Origin: an uncultured Eubacteriales bacterium
Lineage (GTDB): Bacteria; Bacillota_A; Clostridia; Christensenellales; Aristaeellaceae
Reading direction: 5' to 3'
DNA length: 5,939 nucleotides
Assembly (NCBI GenBank): GCA_900321945.1
Contig: ONXY01000438.1
Location: 1-5,939 of the forward strand
Shown here: positions 1 to 5,617 of the stretch, piece after piece
How positions within the stretch are numbered: position 1 is the first letter of the stretch
Layout: every line of letters starts with the position of its first letter
The notes under the pieces: generated by a model
Databases searched by the model: none
What the model was told of the DNA's origin: nothing
Seen by the model: only the letters and a program-made list of their open reading frames with translations
Program-made: the position numbers and the translations under genes

Positions 1-961
1 CCGGGTTCTCCAGGGCCCGCTTCATCTCCGCGAGGTTGTCGATCTTCACATCGATCAGCTCGCCCAGCTCGACGCCGTACTCCAGCGCGGAGCCGGGATT
101 GTCCGAATGAACGTGCACCTGGGCGCCGGAAAGATCCCCCGTCACCTGGACGCAGTCCCCGATCCGGTTCAGCCGCCTGCGGAAGGAATCCAGATCGTGC
201 TCGTCGCAGTCCTCCCGGAAGTTTTTGATCCCGAACTGGACGCAGTAGGTATAGGTCAGATCCCGGGTGAGATCGTGCCACTCGTCCTCAAGGACCTCTT
301 CGCTCTCGTCCGGGCCGGCTTCGGTCAGGCTGACGTCTTCCCCGCGGAGAACCGCCGCGTATCCCTGATAAATCAGCATCAGGCCGCGGCCGCCGGAGTC
401 GACCACGCCGGCCTGCTTCAGCGCGGGAAGCATATCCGGCGTTCTTTTCAGAATCGCCTCGCCGCTTTTCAGAATGACGGAGATCAGGGCGTCGTAATCG
501 TCCGGATCCTTTTTCGCCTGCTTCAGGGCGTCCTCCGCGACCACCCGGGCCACGGTCAGGATCGTTCCTTCCTTCGGCTTCATAACGGCCTTGTAGGCCA
601 CCTCGGCGCCCTTGCCGAGGGCTTCCGCGAACTGCAGGGGCGTGATTTTCTCCACGCCCTTCAGCGCTTTGGAGAAGCCGCGGAGCAGCTGGCTCGTAAT
701 GACGCCGCTGTTGCCTCTGGCGCCCTTCAGCGCGCCCTTGGACAGGGCGGCCGCCGCCTCGTCCGCGCGGAGAAATTCCTTGCTGTTGATCTCGCGGATG
801 GCGCTCTGCATTGTCAGGGACATGTTCGTTCCCGTGTCCCCGTCGGGAACCGGGAAAACGTTCAGGGCGTCCACAGCCTCACGGTTCTTTTCCAGAAGCG
901 CGGCGCCGGCCATGGCCATGTCGCGCAGGAGCAGGCCGTCAATTGTCTTGAACTGTATCAA
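1..961 (-). CDS. fakA: Fatty acid kinase catalytic subunit FakA (DAK2-domain, YloV family), N-terminal part; runs off the window
   Basis: The family phosphorylates fatty acids bound to a DegV-type FakB partner, feeding exogenous fatty acids into phospholipid synthesis in the cytoplasm. The 320 codons present show the DAK2 nucleotide-binding domain (about residues 1-200), with NVFPVPDGDTGTNM at 34-47 (metal/ATP-binding Asp40 and Asp42, Asn46), GARGNSG at 80-86, KPKEGTILTV at 128-137 and VDSGGRG at 187-193. The start of the middle domain follows, with HVHSDNPG at 283-290. The family is usually about 550 residues, so roughly 230 C-terminal residues lie beyond base 1. The start is TTG at 961-959: an in-frame stop at 982-980 leaves no ATG upstream, the next Met is residue 15, and a GGAGGG site lies 7 bases upstream. 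It follows the Asp23-family gene by 53 bases, as in Bacillus yloU-yloV, and is probably co-transcribed with it. No FakB gene is in the window. Family assignment is firm; the substrate rests on family knowledge. Confidence 0.93.
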   Translation of the reverse strand, partial: MIQFKTIDGLLLRDMAMAGAALLEKNREAVDALNVFPVPDGDTGTNMSLTMQSAIREINSKEFLRADEAAAALSKGALKGARGNSGVITSQLLRGFSKALKGVEKITPLQFAEALGKGAEVAYKAVMKPKEGTILTVARVVAEDALKQAKKDPDDYDALISVILKSGEAILKRTPDMLPALKQAGVVDSGGRGLMLIYQGYAAVLRGEDVSLTEAGPDESEEVLEDEWHDLTRDLTYTYCVQFGIKNFREDCDEHDLDSFRRRLNRIGDCVQVTGDLSGAQVHVHSDNPGSALEYGVELGELIDVKIDNLAEMKRALENP

Positions 962-968
962 AGGATTT

Positions 969-974
969 CCCTCC
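969..974 (-). promoter_or_regulatory. Ribosome binding site that fixes the TTG start of fakA
   Basis: On the minus strand this reads GGAGGG and ends 7 bases before the TTG at 961-959. Only six codons separate the TTG from the upstream in-frame stop and none is an ATG or GTG, so this site together with the family-typical N-terminus decides the start. Confidence 0.85.
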
Positions 975-1014
975 GTCTGTCATAGTGAAAACGCCGCGCC
1001 GCGGCGGAGCGCAG

Positions 1015-1365
1015 TCAGATGCGGATCCCCTCCACGGAGATGGCGACCTTCCGGACCTTCACGCCGGCCATAGCCTCGAGCTTGTACCGCACGGTGTCCA
1101 CGATGGTCTTGCATACCTCGGCGATGGAGATGCCGTATTCCACGATGATGAACAGATCGACGTCCAGCATGTCCCCGACGTTCCGGATCTGAACGCCCTT
1201 GGACAGATTCTCCCTGCCCAGCCACTCGACGATGCCGTCGGTCGCGCGCTTGCCGCACATGGCGACGATGCCGTAGCATTCCAGCGCGGCGTACCCGACC
1301 ACCTTCATCAGAACGTCCTCGGTGATGAAGATCGTTCCTTCTTCATTCCTGATCTTGCATTCCAT
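1015..1365 (-). CDS. Asp23/Gls24 family envelope stress response protein (YloU-like)
   Basis: A 116-residue cytoplasmic protein of the Asp23/Gls24 (DUF322) family. It opens with the family's typical strand (EGTIFITEDVLMKVVGYAALECYGI, here split for length as EGTIFITEDVLMKVVG at about 9-24, then YAALECYGI). The central DVDLFIIVEYGISIAEV (about 68-84) and the closing VRYKLEAMAGVKVRKVAISVEGI segment (about 91-114) are also characteristic. Family members are linked to envelope stress and membrane-associated scaffolding in Firmicutes, but the biochemical role of the short YloU type is not established. No signal peptide or membrane segment is visible. The ATG at 1365-1363 has GGGAGG (1379-1374) 8 bases upstream. 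It is the first gene after its own promoter (1453-1425) and precedes fakA by 53 bases; this pairing is widely conserved in Firmicutes and supports both calls. Confidence 0.9.
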   Translation of the reverse strand: MECKIRNEEGTIFITEDVLMKVVGYAALECYGIVAMCGKRATDGIVEWLGRENLSKGVQIRNVGDMLDVDLFIIVEYGISIAEVCKTIVDTVRYKLEAMAGVKVRKVAISVEGIRI

Positions 1366-1385
1366 TCACTGTTCCTCCCGTTCCC

Positions 1386-1404
1386 GTCCGGCGGTACGCC
1401 GGGC
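1386..1404 (-). other. Small GC-rich hairpin in the 5' leader of the yloU-like gene
   Basis: A perfect 6-bp inverted repeat (CCGGCG / CGCCGG around a 3-base loop), extended by a wobble pair and one further G-C pair, lies within the predicted 5' untranslated region and ends 6 bases before the Shine-Dalgarno site. No T-run follows, so it is not an intrinsic terminator. It could affect transcript stability or translation, or simply reflect high GC. Confidence 0.4.
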
Positions 1405-1424
1405 TGTTCCCAAAGGACAGAAAA

Positions 1425-1453
1425 ATTATACAGGATAATCCGTTTTTTATCAA
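1425..1453 (-). promoter_or_regulatory. SigA-type promoter for the yloU-fakA operon
   Basis: Read on the minus strand, TTGATA (1453-1448) and a perfect TATAAT (1430-1425) are separated by 17 bases, the optimal spacing. Transcription would begin near 1418, giving a leader of about 50 bases before the yloU-like ATG. The -35 box is 18 bases from the -35 box of the opposite promoter, so the two promoters lie back to back. Confidence 0.85.
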
Positions 1454-1471
1454 GCGTTTTCCAAAACCCCC

Positions 1472-1499
1472 TTGACAAAAGCCCGAAATAAAATATAAT
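1472..1499 (+). promoter_or_regulatory. Consensus SigA promoter for the aminotransferase-tyrS-yigZ operon
   Basis: Perfect TTGACA (1472-1477) and perfect TATAAT (1494-1499) are separated by 16 bases, in an A+T-rich patch that stands out from the GC-rich surroundings. Transcription should start near 1506, immediately before the T-box leader. Control of this operon is therefore expected mainly at the attenuator rather than at initiation. Confidence 0.92.
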
Positions 1500-1506
1500 T
1501 TCCTCA

Positions 1507-1761
1507 TTGTGATGAAGGGGAGAAGGCCCGTCCGTTCCTCGCAGAGAGATCCCGGCCGGTGTAAGGGATCAGGAAAGACGGGAGATATACACCCCGGAGC
1601 TTCCGCGCCGAAACGCCGTCCCCCGCGGCGGCCGCAGTAGGCCCGGACCGGTCCGCCGGTTACAGCGCCCGATGAGAACCGGCGTTTTCCGTGACGGCCG
1701 CCGGTTGAATGGAAGTGGTACCGCGGTCCTCCCCGCCTTCCGGCGGGAGAGGATCTTTTTT
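1507..1761 (+). promoter_or_regulatory. T-box riboswitch, tyrosine specifier (tRNA-Tyr sensing leader)
   Basis: The leader carries the T-box sequence GGAAGTGGTACCGCGG at 1711-1726; TGGT (1716-1719) would pair with the ACCA end of uncharged tRNA, consistent with the A discriminator of tRNA-Tyr. Stem I is recognisable. Its distal hairpin is GATCCC/GGGATC (1548-1553 and 1565-1570) with loop GGCCGGTGTAA, matching the conserved GGUGUAA distal motif. Below it CCGTC and TTCCT (1528-1539) pair with AGGAA and GACGG (1571-1581), and then GGGG (1517-1520) pairs with CCCC (1592-1595). The specifier loop between holds GATATACA, with Tyr codon TAC at 1588-1590 followed by A; the overlapping TAT is also Tyr. 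A stem-III-like hairpin GCCGGTT/AACCGGC lies at 1655-1683. The antiterminator arm GGCCGC (1696-1701) can pair with GCGGTC (1723-1728), which overlaps the terminator stem, so the two are mutually exclusive. The tyrS gene downstream agrees. The 5' boundary is approximate. Confidence 0.95.
1725..1761 (+). terminator. Intrinsic terminator of the T-box attenuator
   Basis: TCCTCCCCGCC (1727-1737) pairs with GGCGGG and GAGGA (1742-1753) across a TTCC loop, with one bulged A at 1748. A G-C pair and a G-T wobble can extend the base. Six T residues follow (1756-1761). With charged tRNA-Tyr this hairpin should stop transcription before the aminotransferase; uncharged tRNA would favour the competing antiterminator that uses 1723-1728. 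Confidence 0.92.
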
Positions 1762-1766
1762 ATGTC

Positions 1767-1775
1767 AAAGGAGGT
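1767..1775 (+). promoter_or_regulatory. Ribosome binding site that fixes the aminotransferase start
   Basis: AAAGGAGGT lies with its GGAGG core 9 bases before the ATG at 1784. It sits just past the attenuator T-run, so it is made only on read-through. It argues against the in-frame ATG at 1709, which lies inside the T-box. Confidence 0.9.
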
Positions 1776-1783
1776 TGATTGGG

Positions 1784-2971
1784 ATGGAACTGAAGTCCCT
1801 GCAGTACGCAAGCAGATTCGATCATGTGTCCGGAAGCGCGATCCGTGAGATCTTCAAGGTGATCGCCCAGCCCGGCATGATTTCCTTCGCCGGGGGGAAT
1901 CCCTCCCTGGCCGCGCTGCCGGACGCCGTGGTGGCGGATCTGGCGCGGGACGTGCTGACGGAAAACGGCAAGGCGATCCTGCAGTACGGCGCGACGGAAG
2001 GATATCCCGCCCTGCGGGAAAGCCTCGCGGAATGGATCCCGGAGCATTTCGGGTTCACGGCCCCGGCCGTTCTGCCGGTCACGGGCTCGACCCAGGCCAT
2101 GGATCTGCTCTGCAAGGCCCTGATCAACCCCGGCGACCGGGTGATCGTCGAGAACCCCTCCTTCCTGGGCAATCTGCAGTGCCTGAAGCTGTACGAGGCG
2201 GAGCTGGTGCCGGTGGAGAGCGAGGACGACGGCATGGACGTCGGCCATCTGGAGCGGCTGATCGTCGAAAAGCGGCCGAAGATGATCTATACGATCCCGA
2301 CCTTCCAGAATCCGACCGGGCGCACCCTGTCGCTGGAGAAGAGAAAGCGGATCGCGGAACTCGCGAATCAGTACGGCGTCGTCGTCGCGGAGGACGATCC
2401 CTACCGGGATCTCCGCTACCGGGGCGAGGCGCTTCCCCCGATCAAAACCTTCGACGAGGGCGGCTGGGTCGTCTTCTTCGGCAGTTTCAGCAAGGTGATC
2501 TCCCCCGGTCTGCGGGTCGGCTTCATGGCGGGCGATGCCGGCATCGTGCGGAAATGCACGATCGGCAAGCAGTCCTCGGACGTCCATACCGCGAATCTGA
2601 CTCAGGCCGTCGTGGATCAGTATCTGCGCCGGAACCTGCTTCCGGAGCACATCCGGCGGATCAGCGCCGATTACGCGGAGCAGTGCGCGGCCATGCTGAG
2701 CTGCCTGGAAGGCTTCCCGGAGGGCGTGAAGTTCACCCGGCCGGAAGGCGGGCTGTTCATCTGGGTGGAGCTGCCGGAGGGCCTGAACGCGAAGAAGCTT
2801 CTGGATCAGGCCATTGAACGGAAGGTCGCTTTCGTGCCCGGCACCCACTTCTACGCGGACGGCGGGCATGAGAACACGCTGCGCCTGAACTTCTCCGCGA
2901 GCACCCTCGCGCAGATCCGGACCGGCATGGACGTGATCAGAGACCTGGTGGAAAAGGAAATGAAAGCATAA
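1784..2971 (+). CDS. PLP-dependent class I/II aminotransferase, candidate aromatic/tyrosine aminotransferase
   Basis: A 395-residue cytoplasmic fold-type I aminotransferase of the AAT_I group that includes LysN/2-aminoadipate and kynurenine-type enzymes and the catalytic half of MocR regulators. No DNA-binding domain is present, so it is a stand-alone enzyme of normal length. Visible landmarks are FAGGNPS at 35-41, a YGATEGYPALRE block at 68-79, VTGSTQAMDL at 99-108 (cofactor phosphate region), FQNPTG at 174-179 with Asn176, EDDPYRDLRY at 203-212 with Asp204 and Tyr207, SFSKVISPGLRVG at 234-246 with Schiff-base Lys237, and LRLNFS at 366-371 with carboxylate-binding Arg367. All catalytic residues are intact. 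It is the first gene after a tyrosine-specific T-box and 18 bases upstream of tyrS, which suggests transamination in tyrosine or aromatic amino acid metabolism, for example 4-hydroxyphenylpyruvate with glutamate. Sequence alone does not fix the substrate; 2-aminoadipate, branched-chain or broad specificity remain possible. Confidence 0.92.
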   Translation: MELKSLQYASRFDHVSGSAIREIFKVIAQPGMISFAGGNPSLAALPDAVVADLARDVLTENGKAILQYGATEGYPALRESLAEWIPEHFGFTAPAVLPVTGSTQAMDLLCKALINPGDRVIVENPSFLGNLQCLKLYEAELVPVESEDDGMDVGHLERLIVEKRPKMIYTIPTFQNPTGRTLSLEKRKRIAELANQYGVVVAEDDPYRDLRYRGEALPPIKTFDEGGWVVFFGSFSKVISPGLRVGFMAGDAGIVRKCTIGKQSSDVHTANLTQAVVDQYLRRNLLPEHIRRISADYAEQCAAMLSCLEGFPEGVKFTRPEGGLFIWVELPEGLNAKKLLDQAIERKVAFVPGTHFYADGGHENTLRLNFSASTLAQIRTGMDVIRDLVEKEMKA

Positions 2972-2989
2972 AAGAGAGGAGAATTCTCC

Positions 2990-4216
2990 ATGGAACATAT
3001 TCTGGATATTCTGAAGGACCGGGGCTTTATCGCCCAGACGACATTCGAGGACGAGCTGTACGAGCAGCTGAAATCCCCGACCGTTTTCTATGTCGGCTTC
3101 GATCCCACCGCGGACAGCCTTCACATCGGGCATTACATCCCGATCATGGCCATGGCCCATATGCAGAAGGCCGGCCATAAGCCGATCGCGCTGATGGGCG
3201 GAGGGACCGCCATGATCGGAGACCCCTCCGGCAAGACGGACATGCGGAAGATGATGACCGTGGAAACCATCGACCGGAACGTGGAATGCATCAAAAAGCA
3301 GATGTCCCGGTTCCTGGATTTCAGCGACGGCAGCGCCATCATCGTGAACAACGGGGACTGGCTGCGCCACCTGAATTTTATCGAGTTCATGCGGGACATC
3401 GGCTCCATGTTCAACGTCAACCGCATGTTGACCGCGGACTGCTACAAGGCGAGGATGGCCACGGAAAACGGCCTGTCCTTCCTGGAGTTCACCTACATGC
3501 TGATGCAGAGCTACGACTTCCTGGAGCTCTTCAAGCGCTACGGATGCCGGCTGGAGATGGGCGGAAACGACCAGTGGAGCAACATGCTGGGCGGAGCCGA
3601 TCTGATCCGGCGCAAGCTGGAGGAGAAAGCTTACGCCTGCACGTTCCAGCTGCTGCTGACCCATGACGGCCGGAAGATGGGCAAGACCGAGGCCGGCGCG
3701 CTGTGGCTTGATCCGGAGAGGACGAAGCCCTACGATTTCTACCAGTACTGGCGGAACGTGGACGATCAGGACGTGCAGAAGTGCCTCGCCCTGCTGACCT
3801 TCCTGCCCATGGACGAGGTGCGCCGGCTCGGCGCGCTTCAGGGCGCCGAAATCAACGAGGCGAAGAAGGTCCTGGCCTATGAGGTCACGAAGCTGGTTCA
3901 CGGCGAGGAAGAAGCGAAGAAGGCCGCCGAAGGCGCCGTCGCGCTTTTCGGCGGCGGCGCGGACTCCGCGAACGTCCCCACTCTGGAGGTTACCGCGGAG
4001 GAAATCGCCGCGGACGCCCGCGTCACCACGCTGCTGGTCCGTTCCGGCCTCTGTAAGAGCCAGTCCGACGCCCGGACACAGATCGGACAGAACGCGGTCT
4101 CTCTGGACGGCGAGAAGGTCTCCGATCCGGCGGCCGCGGTCACGGCGGATCAGCTGGCGGGCGGCCTGCTTCTGAAGAAGGGCAAGAAGGGCTTCTGCCG
4201 GATTCTGCTGAAATGA
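2990..4216 (+). CDS. tyrS: Tyrosyl-tRNA synthetase, TyrS type with C-terminal S4 domain
   Basis: A 408-residue class I aminoacyl-tRNA synthetase that charges tRNA-Tyr with tyrosine in the cytoplasm, probably as a dimer; the length is normal for the family. The Rossmann catalytic domain begins with [15 protein letters not shown] (34-48), giving Tyr34 and the HIGH signature at 45-48. [14 protein letters not shown] is at 70-83, [12 protein letters not shown] at 167-178 and GGNDQWSN at 191-198 (tyrosine binding). The second signature is KMGKT at 229-233, a common TyrRS form of KMSKS. The S4 RNA-binding domain occupies roughly 340-405 ([17 protein letters not shown] and the following [12 protein letters not shown]). 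The ATG has AGAGGAG (2975-2981) 8 bases upstream and lies 18 bases after the aminotransferase stop. Regulation is expected through the tyrosine T-box at the head of the operon. Nothing is missing or truncated. Confidence 0.98.
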   Translation: MEHILDILKDRGFIAQTTFEDELYEQLKSPTVFYVGFDPTADSLHIGHYIPIMAMAHMQKAGHKPIALMGGGTAMIGDPSGKTDMRKMMTVETIDRNVECIKKQMSRFLDFSDGSAIIVNNGDWLRHLNFIEFMRDIGSMFNVNRMLTADCYKARMATENGLSFLEFTYMLMQSYDFLELFKRYGCRLEMGGNDQWSNMLGGADLIRRKLEEKAYACTFQLLLTHDGRKMGKTEAGALWLDPERTKPYDFYQYWRNVDDQDVQKCLALLTFLPMDEVRRLGALQGAEINEAKKVLAYEVTKLVHGEEEAKKAAEGAVALFGGGADSANVPTLEVTAEEIAADARVTTLLVRSGLCKSQSDARTQIGQNAVSLDGEKVSDPAAAVTADQLAGGLLLKKGKKGFCRILLK

Positions 4217-4848
4217 CGGACGAATCATACCGCACGCTGGCCGGCCCCGGCCGGGACGAGGTCGTGATCCAGAAAAGCCGGTTCATCGGCCAGGCCTGGC
4301 CCTGCGTCTCGGAAGAGGAGGCGCTGGAGCGCCTGCGGGAGGTCAGGGAGCGGACCCGGGACGCCCGGCACCACTGCTACGCCTATATCATCGGCCGGAA
4401 CGAGGGCATCATCCGCTACAGCGACGACGGGGAACCCGGCGGCACCGCCGGCATGCCGATCCTGAGCCTCATGCGCAGCGAGCGGCTGGTCGACTGCTGC
4501 GTCGTCGTGACCCGGTATTTCGGCGGAATCCTGCTGGGCACCGGTGGCCTGGTCCGCGCCTATACCCAGGGATGCCGCGCCGCGCTGGACGCCGCCGGAA
4601 TCGTCCGCATGGAAAGGACGGCGCGGGACTTCTGCGAGGTTCCCTACTCCTGCTGGGATTCCGTGCAGTACGCGCTGGCCCGGCTGCCCGCGAAAATCCT
4701 GGATCAGGAGTTCGGGGCGGCGGTGTCCTTCACGCTGCTGACCCGGACCGGGGACCGGGAGGCGGTGCTCCTGGAGCTTTCCCGGGTCACCGGCAGACAG
4801 ATCGAAGTCCTGGAGGACGGCGAAAAATACGCCGCCTGGGAGGAATAA
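4213..4848 (+). CDS. YigZ/IMPACT family protein (UPF0029 domain with C-terminal DUF1949)
   Basis: A 211-residue cytoplasmic protein of the YigZ/YvyE family, of usual length. The N-terminal UPF0029/IMPACT domain shows KSRFIG at 21-26, HHCYAYIIG at 53-61, [11 protein letters not shown] at 70-80 and the hallmark run [13 protein letters not shown] (97-109) then TGGLVRAY (110-117). The C-terminal part, about 135-205, matches the position of the ferredoxin-like DUF1949 domain. Eukaryotic IMPACT proteins act in translational control through GCN1/GCN2; the bacterial function is not settled. The ATG overlaps the tyrS stop in an ATGA arrangement and no strong ribosome binding site is visible before it, so translation is probably coupled to tyrS. 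The stop codon TAA (4846-4848) sits inside the loop of the operon terminator. Membership in a tyrosine T-box operon is notable but may be only positional. Confidence 0.95.
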   Translation: MTDESYRTLAGPGRDEVVIQKSRFIGQAWPCVSEEEALERLREVRERTRDARHHCYAYIIGRNEGIIRYSDDGEPGGTAGMPILSLMRSERLVDCCVVVTRYFGGILLGTGGLVRAYTQGCRAALDAAGIVRMERTARDFCEVPYSCWDSVQYALARLPAKILDQEFGAAVSFTLLTRTGDREAVLLELSRVTGRQIEVLEDGEKYAAWEE

Positions 4849-4869
4849 CCTCCCGGGCGGCTTCTTTTT
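4831..4869. terminator. Bidirectional intrinsic terminator between yigZ and deoD
   Basis: A 13-bp hairpin is formed by 4831-4843 and 4849-4861 (GCCGCCTGGGAGG against CCTCCCGGGCGGC, one T-G wobble) around the loop AATAA. On the plus strand it is followed by TTCTTTTT (4862-4869), ending the aminotransferase-tyrS-yigZ operon. On the minus strand it is followed by GTATTTTT (4830-4823), serving deoD, whose stop lies 28 bases before the stem. The 5' arm is the last coding part of yigZ and the loop contains its stop codon. Confidence 0.9.
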
Positions 4870-4889
4870 ATCCGGCTTTCGGGAAACTC

Positions 4890-5600
4890 TTACGCGATTT
4901 CCAGCGCGATCTTCATCATGTCCGTGAATCCGATCTGCCGCTTTTCCGCGGGCAGACTCTCCCCTGTCACGAGGCTGTCGGAGATCGTGCAGAGGCACAG
5001 CGCGTTTTTGCCCGCGCGCGCGGCCTGCAGGTACAGCGCCGCGGATTCCATTTCCACGGCCAGCACGCCGAGCTTCATCAGCGCGGCGGAGTTCTTTCCC
5101 TCGTCGTAGAAGACGTCGCTGGAGTAAATGGGTCCGCAGACCACGTTCTTCCCGATCTTCTTTCCCGCCTCCACCGCCTTGCTCAGCAGCTCGTAGCTGC
5201 AGCAGGGGGCCAGATTTCCCCGGACGCCGAACTGGGCGCCGAAATTGGAGTCGGTGTACGCGCTCATGCCGGCCACGACGTCCATGAGCTGCAGCTTCGC
5301 GTTCATGGCGCCGGCGGAGCCGATCCGGATGATGTTCTTCACGTCGTAGAAGTTGAACAGCTCGTAGCTGTAAATGCCGATGGAGGGCATGCCCATGCCG
5401 CTGGCCATGACGGAAACCCGTTTACCCTGCCAGGTTCCGGTGTATCCCTGCACGCCGCGGACGTTGTTGACCAGCTCGGCGTTCTCCAGGAAGTTCTCCG
5501 CGATGAAGCGGGAGCGCAGCGGGTCGCCGGGCATCAGCACGGTGTCGGCGAACGCGCCTTCCGGGGCGTTGATGTGGGGGGTCGGGATGTTTGGATTCAT
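4890..5600 (-). CDS. deoD: Purine nucleoside phosphorylase, DeoD type
   Basis: A 236-residue cytoplasmic hexameric-type PNP that splits purine (deoxy)ribonucleosides with phosphate to free base and (deoxy)ribose 1-phosphate, in purine salvage. Landmarks match E. coli DeoD in order: TPHIN with His9, VLMPGDPLRSRFIAE at 21-35 with Gly25 and Arg29 (phosphate), Arg48, RIGSAGA at 92-98 with Arg92 and Ser95, VEMESAALY at 182-190 with Glu183, Met184 and Glu185 (ribose), TISDS with catalytic Asp208, and Arg221 in EKRQIGF. The Cys usual after that serine (SCGA) is Ala here. The start is the ATG at 5600-5598, with AAAGGAG 7 bases upstream and a family-like N-terminus. An ATG seven codons upstream (5621) overlaps the preceding stop as ATGA but lacks a comparable site. 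It lies downstream of an unrecognised gene and is probably co-transcribed with it. The convergent hairpin at 4831-4861 ends it. Confidence 0.97.
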   Translation of the reverse strand: MNPNIPTPHINAPEGAFADTVLMPGDPLRSRFIAENFLENAELVNNVRGVQGYTGTWQGKRVSVMASGMGMPSIGIYSYELFNFYDVKNIIRIGSAGAMNAKLQLMDVVAGMSAYTDSNFGAQFGVRGNLAPCCSYELLSKAVEAGKKIGKNVVCGPIYSSDVFYDEGKNSAALMKLGVLAVEMESAALYLQAARAGKNALCLCTISDSLVTGESLPAEKRQIGFTDMMKIALEIA

Positions 5601-5607
5601 GACGTTT

Positions 5608-5614
5608 CTCCTTT
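5608..5614 (-). promoter_or_regulatory. Ribosome binding site that fixes the deoD start
   Basis: Minus-strand AAAGGAG lies 7 bases before the ATG at 5600-5598. It favours this start over the ATG at 5621, which would place the site inside the coding region. Confidence 0.85.
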
Positions 5615-5617
5615 CGT

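Noticed and set aside
107..985. 292-residue plus-strand open frame opposite fakA
   Set aside because: The minus strand encodes all the DAK2-family motifs; no ribosome binding site or domain supports the plus frame.
1614..1640. GC-rich inverted segment in the middle of the leader, considered as an independent repeat or protein operator
   Set aside because: It falls within the stem II region expected in a T-box; nothing indicates a separate element.
1709..1783. 25-residue N-terminal extension of the aminotransferase from an upstream in-frame ATG
   Set aside because: The ATG lies in the T-box and the extension would be encoded by the terminator hairpin; the ATG at 1784 has a strong ribosome binding site and a family-like N-terminus.
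1569..1811. 80-residue minus-strand open frame over the T-box leader
   Set aside because: It is antisense to a structured RNA leader, lacks a ribosome binding site, and shows no recognisable family.
1760..4228. 822-residue open frame on the minus strand, opposite the aminotransferase and tyrS
   Set aside because: A GC-rich antisense shadow of two genes with complete family motifs; its translation is low-complexity His/Gln/Arg/Gly-rich and has no recognisable domain.
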